Assembly: GCF_047553045.1 (NCBI RefSeq) | Contig: NZ_CP180208.1 | Coordinates: forward strand, 2,542,001 to 2,606,000 | Direction of reading: 5' to 3' | DNA from: Sphingomonas_L flavalba_A | GTDB lineage: Bacteria; Pseudomonadota; Alphaproteobacteria; Sphingomonadales; Sphingomonadaceae | Length of the DNA stretch: 64,000 nt | Translations under genes and position numbers: made by a program | Shown: one piece after another, positions 56,335 through 64,000 of the stretch | How positions within the stretch are numbered: the first letter of the stretch is position 1 | How the letters are laid out: every line of letters begins with the position of its first letter | The notes under the pieces: model-generated | What the model saw: only the letters and a program-made list of their open reading frames with translations | Database searches by the model: none | Told to the model about the DNA's origin: nothing

Positions 56335-57762
56335 GTGGGGGACCGTCTCAGATCGACCTGCCCGTCGGATGACAGTCTGGTATGGGAAGGCGCGGTGGAC
56401 GATGCCGCGGCCTGCGCCGCCGCCGTTGCCCGCGCCCGCGCCGCCCAGCCCGGCTGGGCCGAAACCCCGCTCGACACGCGTATCGCGCTGGTCCGCCGCT
56501 TCGCCGAATGCGTCACCGCCAGGGCGGAGGCGCTCGCCACGCTGATCGCGCGCGAAACCGGCAAGCCGCTGTGGGAAACCCGAACGGAGGCGAACGGCGT
56601 CGCCGCCAAGGTCGCCGTCTCGATCGCCGCGCAGGCGGAACGCGCCGGCGAACGCCGCGCCGCCACCGCCTTCGGCGAAAGCGTGCTGCGCCACCGGCCG
56701 CATGGCGTGCTCGCCGTGCTCGGCCCGTTCAACTTCCCCGCCCATCTGCCCAGCGGCCACATCATTCCGGCGCTGCTCGCCGGCAATTGCGTGGTGTTCA
56801 AACCATCGGAACACACCCCCGCGGTCGGTGAAATGCTCGTCGCGCTGTGGCGGGAATCCGGCCTGCCGCATGGGGTGCTGGAACTGGTGCAGGGCGGACG
56901 GGAAACCGGCGCCGCGCTGGTCGACTGCCCGATCGACGGCCTGCTGTTCACCGGCTCGGCGCGGGCCGGGCTGCATTTCCAGCAACATTTCGCCACACGC
57001 GCCGGCTTCATGCTGGCGCTGGAGCTGGGCGGCAACAATCCGCTGATCGCATGGGACGGCGGCGCAGACTTCGCCGCCGCGACCATCGCCCAGTCGGCGT
57101 TCCTCACCGCCGGGCAGCGCTGCTCCTGCGCGCGGCGGCTGATCGTGCGGGACGATGCCGGCGGCCGGGCCATTGTCGACGCGGCGGTCGCCCTCGCCGG
57201 CCGGCTCCGCATCGGCCGCTGGAACGCCGAACCGCAGCCGTTCATGGGCTCGCTGATCTCGGCCGATGCAGCGGCGGGGATCGACCGCGCCGTCGACCGG
57301 CTGGTCGCGCAGGGCGGTCGGCTGCTGAGCCCGGCGCCCGGCGCCCTGCCCGGCCACGCCTTCCGCGCCCCGGCGGTCGTCGACATGACCGACGCGACCC
57401 GCGATGACACGGAAATTTTCGGGCCGGTCCTGCAACTGGTCCGGGTTGCGGGCTTCGACGACGCGATCGCGGCGGCCAATAACACCGCCTACGGCCTGTC
57501 GGCGGCGCTGCTCACCGCCGACGACACACTCTGGGGGCGCTTCCTCGCCCGGTCGCGCGCCGGGGTGGTCAACCGCAACCGGCCGACCAATGGCGCGGCA
57601 TCCAACCTGCCGTTCGGTGGCACCGGCGCGTCGGGCAACCATCGTCCCAGCGCCTGGTACGCGGCGGACTATTGCGCCTATCCGGTCGCCAGCGCGGAAG
57701 CGGGCACCCTCGATACGACGGCCCCCGACCTCACCGCCTTCCTCGCTCCCGCCAGACCGTGA
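56335..57762 (+). CDS. astD: N-succinylglutamate 5-semialdehyde dehydrogenase (AstD-like)
   Basis: 475 aa aldehyde dehydrogenase. Glu in LELGGNNPLIAWDGG (about residue 230) and catalytic Cys near 262 in AGQRCSCARR; the RPTNGAASNLPFGGTGASGNHRPS ending, here split as RPTNGAA and PFGGTGASGNHRP, is typical of AstD. It oxidises N-acylglutamate semialdehyde to N-acylglutamate in arginine/ornithine breakdown. The GTG start at 56335 follows GGAG by 7 nt; the nearby ATG at 56322 is out of frame. AstA, AstB and AstE are not in the window. Confidence 0.9.
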   Translation: MGDRLRSTCPSDDSLVWEGAVDDAAACAAAVARARAAQPGWAETPLDTRIALVRRFAECVTARAEALATLIARETGKPLWETRTEANGVAAKVAVSIAAQAERAGERRAATAFGESVLRHRPHGVLAVLGPFNFPAHLPSGHIIPALLAGNCVVFKPSEHTPAVGEMLVALWRESGLPHGVLELVQGGRETGAALVDCPIDGLLFTGSARAGLHFQQHFATRAGFMLALELGGNNPLIAWDGGADFAAATIAQSAFLTAGQRCSCARRLIVRDDAGGRAIVDAAVALAGRLRIGRWNAEPQPFMGSLISADAAAGIDRAVDRLVAQGGRLLSPAPGALPGHAFRAPAVVDMTDATRDDTEIFGPVLQLVRVAGFDDAIAAANNTAYGLSAALLTADDTLWGRFLARSRAGVVNRNRPTNGAASNLPFGGTGASGNHRPSAWYAADYCAYPVASAEAGTLDTTAPDLTAFLAPARP

Positions 57763-57810
57763 TCGCGGCCACACCCCGTAGCTCCGTCCAACAGCGCCGC
57801 CGCACGGCGA

Positions 57811-57829
57811 AATGCTGCACCGCAGCATT
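57811..57829. terminator. Hairpin between astD and tRNA-Thr
   Basis: AATGCTGC-ACC-GCAGCATT, a perfect 8-bp stem with a 3-nt loop, about 50 nt after the astD stop and 70 nt beyond the 3-prime end of the tRNA gene. It could serve both converging transcripts. No T-run. Confidence 0.5.
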
Positions 57830-57899
57830 CCAGGAATCATCGATGATGATCGCCCGATAACCTAGCTGTCATCCAGCCACTATCGCTGTCGAAAACCCG

Positions 57900-57975
57900 T
57901 GGTGCCGCTTAGAGGACTCGAACCTCTGACCCTCGCATTACGAATGCGATGCTCTACCAGCTGAGCTAAAGCGGC
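57900..57975 (-). tRNA. tRNA-Thr (anticodon CGT)
   Basis: 76 nt with encoded CCA. Acceptor stem GCCGCTT/AAGCGGC with discriminator A, D arm TAGCTCAGCTGGTAGAGC, anticodon stem TCGCA/TGCGA enclosing loop TTCGTAA (anticodon CGT, codon ACG), and T arm AGAGGTTCGAGTCCTCT. All stems pair. Confidence 0.97.
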
Positions 57976-58100
57976 GCCGGACGGGTGGCAGCGCTTACCA
58001 GCGGGCAAGTGTGCTGGCAAGCGCAAGCCGCGCCACAAAGCTTCACCATTCATTTACCATGGAAGTGCACAATGGCCGCTTACGACGAGTAGGGATCGGA

Positions 58101-59390
58101 ATGGATTCGATGCGCGGATTTGACCGGGATGCGGGCGACACGGCGACGATCGACGACGCCGCCGTCGAGGCTCCGCCGGCAATCGGCACCGACGAACGGC
58201 GCATGCATGTCCGCGCCTATAACTACTGGGTGTCACTGCTTGGCGGCCGGGCATACCCGGCGATCGAAGATCTCGACCCGTCGCAAATCGCCGACTTCGG
58301 CCCGAACAGCGTGTTGCTCGACTTCACCGGTGGCATCGAGAACCCGAAAGTCGCCTGGCTTGGCGCCGTGTTGCGCGAGGAGTGCGGCCTGGGTCAGCAG
58401 ATCGCAAGCATCGCGGACGTACCGAGCCGTTCTCTGCTGTCGCGCCTGACCGATCATTACCTCCAGATCATCGCCAACCGCGCGCCGATCGGGTTCGAAG
58501 CGGAATTCGTCAACAGCCGCGGCCGCAACACCATGTACCGCGGCATCCTGATGCCGTTCTCCTCCGACGAGGATTCGATCGACTTCATCTACGGCGTGAT
58601 CAACTGGAAGGAAGTCGTCGCTGAAAAAGCCAGCGAAGCACTGGCCGCCGAAATCGGACAGGCGCTTCGCCACGTACCGCGCGCGCCGCTGGGCAGTGAC
58701 ATTCCGGTATGGGCTGACGGGCCGCATGCCAGCCCGCTGCTTGGCGAGCCGATCGCCTATGATGCCGAAGCCGCCGAGCCTTCGGAACTCGACGACAGCT
58801 CCAGCATCTACGACTGGCTGGCGGCGGCCCGCGAATCCGCCGAATCGGCGCAGCATAGCGAACGCCGCAGCCGCGGCGCACTCTACACCGCGCTTGGCCT
58901 TGCCTTCGATTTCTCGCTGATCGCCGACGCGCGGCCGGAAGAATATGGCGAACTGCTAAAGGACAGCGGCATCGCCGCTCAGGCCCGCGCGCCGATGACC
59001 CCGATCGTCAAACTGGTATTCGGCATCAACCACGACAAGACACGGCTGACCGAATATGCGGCGGCGCTGTCCCACGGCCGGCGCCTCGGCATCGCCAGCG
59101 GCGGGCTGCCGGCGCTGCTCGACAATCACGCCGGCGGGTTGAAGGGCATCGTTCAGGCCGAACGCCGCTTACGCGCCCCTGCGGGCAAGCCCAATCGCGA
59201 CGAAGAAGCGCGGACGACGTTGCGCAGCATTACGCCGTGCGCAACCGTTGCGCTCGACACAGGCGAAGCAGAATTCGTGGTCCTCGTCGCCCGTCGGGTG
59301 AGCGACGGAACCCTCGGAATTGTTGCGCCGATCGCGAGCGATGTCGCACTTATCGACCGCGCCATCAGGATTGCCGCCGCCGAGGCTTGA
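58101..59390 (+). CDS. PAS_5 domain protein of unknown function
   Basis: 429 aa from the ATG giving MDSMRGFDRDAG; AGGG lies 6 nt before it. The first third has the alphaproteobacterial PAS_5 pattern (PF07310): YNYWVSLLGGRAYPAIEDLDPSQI and NSVLLDFTGGIENPKVAWLG, then GFEAEFVNSRGRNTMYRGILMPF. The rest (about 200-429) is a predicted helical and mixed region with no motif I recognise. No output domain such as kinase or GGDEF is seen. It precedes the NAD-glutamate dehydrogenase gene by 81 nt. Confidence 0.75.
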   Translation: MDSMRGFDRDAGDTATIDDAAVEAPPAIGTDERRMHVRAYNYWVSLLGGRAYPAIEDLDPSQIADFGPNSVLLDFTGGIENPKVAWLGAVLREECGLGQQIASIADVPSRSLLSRLTDHYLQIIANRAPIGFEAEFVNSRGRNTMYRGILMPFSSDEDSIDFIYGVINWKEVVAEKASEALAAEIGQALRHVPRAPLGSDIPVWADGPHASPLLGEPIAYDAEAAEPSELDDSSSIYDWLAAARESAESAQHSERRSRGALYTALGLAFDFSLIADARPEEYGELLKDSGIAAQARAPMTPIVKLVFGINHDKTRLTEYAAALSHGRRLGIASGGLPALLDNHAGGLKGIVQAERRLRAPAGKPNRDEEARTTLRSITPCATVALDTGEAEFVVLVARRVSDGTLGIVAPIASDVALIDRAIRIAAAEA

Positions 59391-59471
59391 GGAAAGCCAC
59401 AGCCCGGCGCATAGGCTCCCCATAGAAGCGAAATCCCCTGAAAACGGGGCGCAATTTGCAGGTGGAGACAT

Positions 59472-62400
59472 ATGGCGACGGTATCGCGGGATCGGCACGC
59501 ATCGGCACAGGCCTTTGCGGTCAAGATCGGACAGGCACTGGTCAACGGCGCGCTTCCGGGTGAGCTTGACGGTTTCGACGAAGAGGCGCGCGCCGATGCC
59601 GCCAGTTTCGTGGCCGAGGCAGCCGCAACCCGCCCCACGAGCAAGGCGGTGGTCGCGATCGAATCCGTCGCGGCGGGGGAACGCCAACGCCACATGCGGC
59701 TGGCGATCGTCAACGACGACATGCCTTTCCTCGTCGATTCGGTCGCAGCAACGATTGGTGCGCAGGGCCTGGCGATCGACCGGCTGCTCCACCCCGTATT
59801 GAGCGTGCGGCGCGACAACGCCGGGCAGTTGACCTCCATTCTCGACGACGGCGCCGAAGGCGAACGCCGCGAGTCGATGATCTATGTCGAAGTGGAGCGC
59901 GCGGACGCAAAGGAGCGGCGGGCGCTGGTCGCGACGCTGGAGCGCAACCTGAACCATGTCCGCGCCGCCGTTGCCGACTGGCCGGCGATGCAGGTGGCGA
60001 TGCGCGCCGATGCGGACCGGCTGCCGGACGGCGAGGGCGCGGCGCTACTGCGCTGGTTCCTTGACCGCCATTTCACCCAGCTCGCCCACGAAGTGCGCGA
60101 CCGCAAGGGCGCCGTCAGCGCCCCGCTCGGCGTGTCGCGGGTCGACGATACGCCGCTGCTCGCGCCGTCGACGATCAACGATGCGTTCCGCTGGTTCGAG
60201 GAGGGCGGCGACGCGCCGCTGGCGGTCAAGTCCAACCAGATCGCGACCGTCCATCGCCACGTCCCGCTCGACGTGCTGGTCGTGCCGGTGCGCGAAGGCG
60301 GGCGGATCACCGCCCTGTCGCTCCACGCCGGCCTGTGGACGAGCAGCGCATTGAACGCCGCGCCGGAAAAGGTGCCGGTGCTGCGCGCCCGGCTGGCCGC
60401 GCTGCAGGAGAAATACCGGTTCGACCCGTCGGGCCATGCCGGCAAGGCACTCAGCCACGCGCTCGCCGCGCTGCCCCATGACCTGCTGATCGCGTTCGAC
60501 CCGGCCGCGCTCGAAACCGTCGCGCTGACCTCCATGTCGCTGGCCGATCGCCCGCGCGCCCGGCTGGTCGGGGTGCCAAGCCCGCTCGGCCGCCACCTGT
60601 TCGCCTTCGTCTGGCTGCCGCGCGACGAATCGACCACCCAGCGCCGCACCGAGATCGGCGAGATGCTGACCCATGCGGCCAACGCGACGCTGCTCAACTG
60701 GTCGATGGCGATGGAGGAAGGCAGCCTGGCGCTGGTCCGCTACACGCTCGACCTGCGCGACGGCGGCACGCTGCCCGACATGGCGGTGCTCGACGCGCGG
60801 CTGGAACAGATGATGCGCGGCTGGGTGCCGGCGGTGGAGGCGGTGCTTGCCGAGGGCGGCGACCAGGGCCGCGCCGCGCGGCTGGCGTTGCGCTACGCCC
60901 CGGCCTTCCCGTCGCACTACCGCGCCGCATCCGGCCCGGCCGAGGCGGCGCAGGACATCACCCGCCTGCAGGGGCTGGGCGATTCGGCCGATCGCGACGC
61001 ACGGCTGCTGGACGACACCAGCGCCGAAAGCCGGCTGCGGCTGAAGATCTACAACGGCAGCGGGTCGGTGCCGCTGTCCGACGCGGTGCCGGTGCTGGAG
61101 AATTTCGGCTTCCGCGTCATCGAGGAAATGCCGACCGCCCTCGACCATGGCGCGCTCGGCTATGTCCATGACTTCGTGCTCGACCTTGGCGGCGGCGCCA
61201 GCCAGGCGGCGCTGTTCGACCGCGCCGACGTGGTCGAGCAGGCGATCGCGGCAGTGCTGTCCGGCCGGGCAGAGAACGACGCATTCAACCGCCTGATCGT
61301 CTGCGCCGCGCTTGATCCGCGGGCGATCGTGCTGTTCCGCGCCTGGTTCCGCTACCTGCGCCAGACCGGCCTGTCCTATGGCCTGACCACGGTCGTCGAC
61401 GCGCTGGCGCGGGCGCCGAAGGTTGCCGACGCGCTGATTGCGCTGTTCGACGCGCGCCACGATCCGGCGGCCGGCCGCAAGGGCGGCGACGCGGTCGATG
61501 CCGCGCAGGCCGCGCTTGAAGCCGGGCTGCGCGATGTCGCCGGCGCCGACGACGACCGCATCCTGCGCCTGCTGAAAGGCGTCGTCGCGGCGATCCTGCG
61601 CACCAACGCCTTCGCCCCCGGCGGGCGAGAGGCGCTGGCGTTCAAGTTCGACAGCGCGCTGGTCCCCGGCCTGCCGGCGCCGGTGCCGTGGCGTGAGATC
61701 TTCGTCTACAGCGCGCGGATCGAGGCGATCCACCTGCGCACCGGGCCGATCGCGCGCGGCGGGTTGCGCTGGTCCGACCGGCGCGACGATTTCCGCACCG
61801 AAGTGCTCGGCCTGATGAAGGCGCAGCGCGTCAAGAACGCTGTGATCGTGCCGACCGGCGCCAAGGGCGGCTTCTACGCCAAGCAGCTGCCGGACCCGTC
61901 CAACCGCGACGCCTGGCTGGAAGAAGGTAAGGAAAGCTACCGCATCTTCATCCGCGCATTGCTGTCGGTCACCGACAACATCGTCGGCGGCAAGGTGGTT
62001 CACCCCGAAAAGGTCGTCGCGCTCGACGGTGACGATCCCTATTTCGTCGTCGCCGCCGACAAGGGCACCGCCAGCTTCTCCGACGTCGCCAACGCGATCG
62101 CCGAGGAACGCAATTTCTGGCTGGGCGACGCCTTCGCCAGCGGCGGCAGCCACGGCTACGACCACAAGGGCATGGGCATCACCGCGCGCGGCGCGTGGAT
62201 TTCCGTCCAGCGCCATTTCGCTGAACGCGGTGTCGACGTGCAGACCGATCCGGTCCGCGTCGTCGGCTGCGGCGACATGTCCGGCGACGTGTTCGGCAAC
62301 GGCATGCTGCTGTCCAAGGCGATCAGGCTGGTCGCCGCCTTCGACCACCGCCATATCTTCCTAGACCCCAACCCCGATGCGGCGAAGAGCTGGACGGAAC

Positions 62401-64000
62401 GCCAGCGGCTGTTCGATTTGCCGCGGTCAAGCTGGGCGGATTACGATGCGAAGCTGATCTCGGCCGGCGGCGGCGTCTACCCGCGCAGCGCCAAGACGGT
62501 GCCGCTGACCCCGGAGGTCCGCGCCCTGCTCGACGTCACCGACACGGAGATGGAGCCGACGGCGCTGATTTCCGCGATCCTGAAAAGCCCGGTCGACCTG
62601 CTGTGGTTCGGCGGCATCGGCACCTATGTGAAGGCCAAGGCGCAGGCCAATAGCGAGGTCGGCGATCCGGCCAACGACCGGCTGCGCGTCAATGGCGAGG
62701 ACGTCCGCGCCACCGCGATCGGCGAAGGCGCCAACCTGGGCGTCACCCAGGCCGGCCGCATCGCCTATGCGTTGAAGGGCGGCCGCAACAACGCCGACTT
62801 CATCGACAATTCGGCCGGCGTCGACTGTTCCGACAACGAGGTCAACATCAAGATCGCGCTCAACCGCGAGGTCAAAGAAGGCCGGCTTGGCTTCGAGGAC
62901 CGCAATACCTTCCTCGAAAGCATGACGGACGATGTCGCCGCGCTGGTGCTGGACGACAACCGGATGCAGACGCTCGCCCTGTCGATCGCCGAAAGCGGCG
63001 GCGCGGAGGCATTGCCGTCCTATGTCCGGCTGATCGAGATATTCGAGAGCGAGGGCCGGCTCGACCGCGTCGTCGAGGGGCTGGCGCCGAACGAGGAGCT
63101 GCTGCGCCGCGCCCAGGACAAGCGCGGCCTGACCCGGCCGGAACTGGCGGTGCTGCTCGCCACCGCCAAGCTGGCGCTGCAGGACGGCATCGAGCGGGGC
63201 ACGATGGCCGCCGATCCGTCGCTGGCGTCGGAACTGCACGCCGCCTTCCCGGTGCCGATGCAGAAGCGGTTCGCCGCCGCGATCGACGCTCACCAGCTAC
63301 GCGGCGAGATCATCGCCACCAAGGTCGCCAACCGCATCGTCAACCGCATGGGGCTGATCGTCCCGTTCGAGCTGGCGGAGGAGGAAGGCGCCTCGCTCGC
63401 CGATATCGCGACGGTGTTCATCACCGCCGAGCGGCTGTTCGGCATCCGCCAGATCTGGGCGGATATCGATGCAGCAACGATCGGCGAAGACGCCCGGCTG
63501 ATGCTGCTTGACCAGGTGGCGGCGGCCATGCGTGCGCAGATGGCCGACCTGATCCGCACGATCCAGCCCGGCCAGCAGCCGAGCGACCTGGTTGCCCTGC
63601 TGGCGCCGGGGATCAAGCGACTCGACGCCAAGGTGGACGATATCCTGCGCGACGAAGGGCGCGGCGCCGCCCGCGCGATTGCCGATCGGCTGGCCGCCGC
63701 CGGCGCGCCGGCCCCGCTGGTCCAGCGCGTCACCCGCCTGTTCGAGCTGGACGGCGCCGTCGGCCTGGCCGCGCTCGGCGCGCGCAGCAAGGTCGACGAA
63801 ACCGTGCTGGCCAGCGCGTTCACCGCGCTCGGCGCGGCGCTCGGCCTCGACTGGGCGCAGACCACCGCGATCCGCCTGCACCCGACCGACCCGTGGGAAC
63901 GGCTGCTGACCGCCGGTCTGGCGCGCGATTTCCAGCAGATGCGGCTCGACTTCCTGGCGCGTGCCGGCGGCAAGGCGCCGGAGGCGAAGGTCGCCGCGTG
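59472..64000 (+). CDS. gdhZ: NAD-specific glutamate dehydrogenase, large type (partial)
   Basis: 1509 codons are visible and the gene runs off the right edge; family members are about 1550-1620 aa, so only a short C-terminal piece is missing. ACT-like regulatory regions at the N-terminus (about 1-450) are followed by the catalytic core: GGLRWSDRRDDFRTEVLGLM near residue 765 and GAKGGFYAKQLP with catalytic Lys, then GGSHGYDHKGMGITARGAW. The C-terminal helical region follows. It oxidatively deaminates L-glutamate to 2-oxoglutarate, a drain for the glutamate made by the preceding cluster. AGGTGGAGA precedes the ATG. Confidence 0.95.
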   Translation, partial: MATVSRDRHASAQAFAVKIGQALVNGALPGELDGFDEEARADAASFVAEAAATRPTSKAVVAIESVAAGERQRHMRLAIVNDDMPFLVDSVAATIGAQGLAIDRLLHPVLSVRRDNAGQLTSILDDGAEGERRESMIYVEVERADAKERRALVATLERNLNHVRAAVADWPAMQVAMRADADRLPDGEGAALLRWFLDRHFTQLAHEVRDRKGAVSAPLGVSRVDDTPLLAPSTINDAFRWFEEGGDAPLAVKSNQIATVHRHVPLDVLVVPVREGGRITALSLHAGLWTSSALNAAPEKVPVLRARLAALQEKYRFDPSGHAGKALSHALAALPHDLLIAFDPAALETVALTSMSLADRPRARLVGVPSPLGRHLFAFVWLPRDESTTQRRTEIGEMLTHAANATLLNWSMAMEEGSLALVRYTLDLRDGGTLPDMAVLDARLEQMMRGWVPAVEAVLAEGGDQGRAARLALRYAPAFPSHYRAASGPAEAAQDITRLQGLGDSADRDARLLDDTSAESRLRLKIYNGSGSVPLSDAVPVLENFGFRVIEEMPTALDHGALGYVHDFVLDLGGGASQAALFDRADVVEQAIAAVLSGRAENDAFNRLIVCAALDPRAIVLFRAWFRYLRQTGLSYGLTTVVDALARAPKVADALIALFDARHDPAAGRKGGDAVDAAQAALEAGLRDVAGADDDRILRLLKGVVAAILRTNAFAPGGREALAFKFDSALVPGLPAPVPWREIFVYSARIEAIHLRTGPIARGGLRWSDRRDDFRTEVLGLMKAQRVKNAVIVPTGAKGGFYAKQLPDPSNRDAWLEEGKESYRIFIRALLSVTDNIVGGKVVHPEKVVALDGDDPYFVVAADKGTASFSDVANAIAEERNFWLGDAFASGGSHGYDHKGMGITARGAWISVQRHFAERGVDVQTDPVRVVGCGDMSGDVFGNGMLLSKAIRLVAAFDHRHIFLDPNPDAAKSWTERQRLFDLPRSSWADYDAKLISAGGGVYPRSAKTVPLTPEVRALLDVTDTEMEPTALISAILKSPVDLLWFGGIGTYVKAKAQANSEVGDPANDRLRVNGEDVRATAIGEGANLGVTQAGRIAYALKGGRNNADFIDNSAGVDCSDNEVNIKIALNREVKEGRLGFEDRNTFLESMTDDVAALVLDDNRMQTLALSIAESGGAEALPSYVRLIEIFESEGRLDRVVEGLAPNEELLRRAQDKRGLTRPELAVLLATAKLALQDGIERGTMAADPSLASELHAAFPVPMQKRFAAAIDAHQLRGEIIATKVANRIVNRMGLIVPFELAEEEGASLADIATVFITAERLFGIRQIWADIDAATIGEDARLMLLDQVAAAMRAQMADLIRTIQPGQQPSDLVALLAPGIKRLDAKVDDILRDEGRGAARAIADRLAAAGAPAPLVQRVTRLFELDGAVGLAALGARSKVDETVLASAFTALGAALGLDWAQTTAIRLHPTDPWERLLTAGLARDFQQMRLDFLARAGGKAPEAKVAA

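Larger units (their letters stand above)
57763..58100. other. Region around the tRNA gene
   Basis: 338 nt between astD and the PAS_5 gene. It holds a perfect hairpin (57811-57829), tRNA-Thr (57900-57975, minus) and the promoter regions of the tRNA and the PAS_5 gene. No protein-coding ORF with support. Confidence 0.6.

Noticed and set aside
60045..62354. 769-aa minus-strand ORF opposite the glutamate dehydrogenase gene
   Set aside because: Shadow of the catalytic domain coding sequence; composition is typical of antisense frames here.
1..64000. CRISPR array, insertion sequence, prophage or integrase
   Set aside because: I looked for regularly spaced repeats, transposase motifs and phage structural genes by reading and found none.

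Overview
This window is about 64 kb of a high-GC, gene-dense alphaproteobacterial chromosome, most likely from Sphingomonadales (Sphingomonas or a close relative). The assignment rests on gene content: a class I lysyl-tRNA synthetase, the cox operon layout with an embedded ctaB and cox11, an Rsh enzyme close to rpoZ, a CC_3452-family secreted protein, a very large NAD-glutamate dehydrogenase preceded by a PAS_5 protein, DUF1489 and DUF3297. No phage, insertion sequence, integrase or CRISPR array was seen. Both ends cut genes: coxC at the left and the NAD-glutamate dehydrogenase at the right.

Layout. 1-4.6 kb (minus): aa3-type cytochrome c oxidase operon coxB-coxA-ctaB-small membrane protein-cox11-coxC. 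4.8-8.4 kb (plus): pyrE-pdxJ-acpS-lepB-AI-2E-type permease, each junction a 4-nt stop/start overlap; then uup (minus). 10.3-15.3 kb: secreted protein, OmpR-type two-component system, M13 metallopeptidase. 15.3-26 kb: sixA with a DinG/XPD-like Fe-S helicase, lysK with a secreted helical protein, DUF885 protein, RcnB-like protein, priA. 26-36 kb: DUF1489, mgtE, cyclophilin, LysR regulator, a possible small RNA ending in a textbook terminator, a CDC48-like AAA+ ATPase, MFS plus monooxygenase-like pair, phospholipid methyltransferase-like gene beside a phospholipase D-type synthase, rpoZ. 36-43.7 kb: HxlR regulator, CC_3452 protein, rsh, glutaryl-CoA dehydrogenase with a CoA-transferase, acyl-CoA thioesterase, serine hydrolase. 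43.8-48 kb: DUF3297, an NsrR nitric-oxide module (nsrR, two operator-like sites, DUF1971 and two membrane proteins), a cysteine-desulfurase-like protein and a TetR regulator.

48-57.8 kb is the most distinctive part. It holds homologues of DgcA (N-acetyl-D-glutamate racemase) and DgcN (D-glutamate N-acetyltransferase), a secreted D-aminoacylase, a short M24 peptidase, an RpiR regulator, an ArgD/AstC-type aminotransferase, a LysR regulator and AstD. All could converge on N-acyl-L-glutamate and glutamate. Four intergenic sites in this cluster share a GTTAGAAATCTAAC-like palindrome that I did not notice elsewhere in the window, which suggests one regulon. A tRNA-Thr(CGT), a PAS_5 protein and the NAD-glutamate dehydrogenase follow, the last able to drain L-glutamate into 2-oxoglutarate.

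Non-coding features of note are a family of palindromic repeats whose outer end supplies the TAG stop codon of the upstream gene (13044 and 21020), several strong hairpins at convergent gene ends, and tandem 14-bp repeats in front of the HxlR regulator. All product names come from reading the translated sequence and recalling families; no database search was run.
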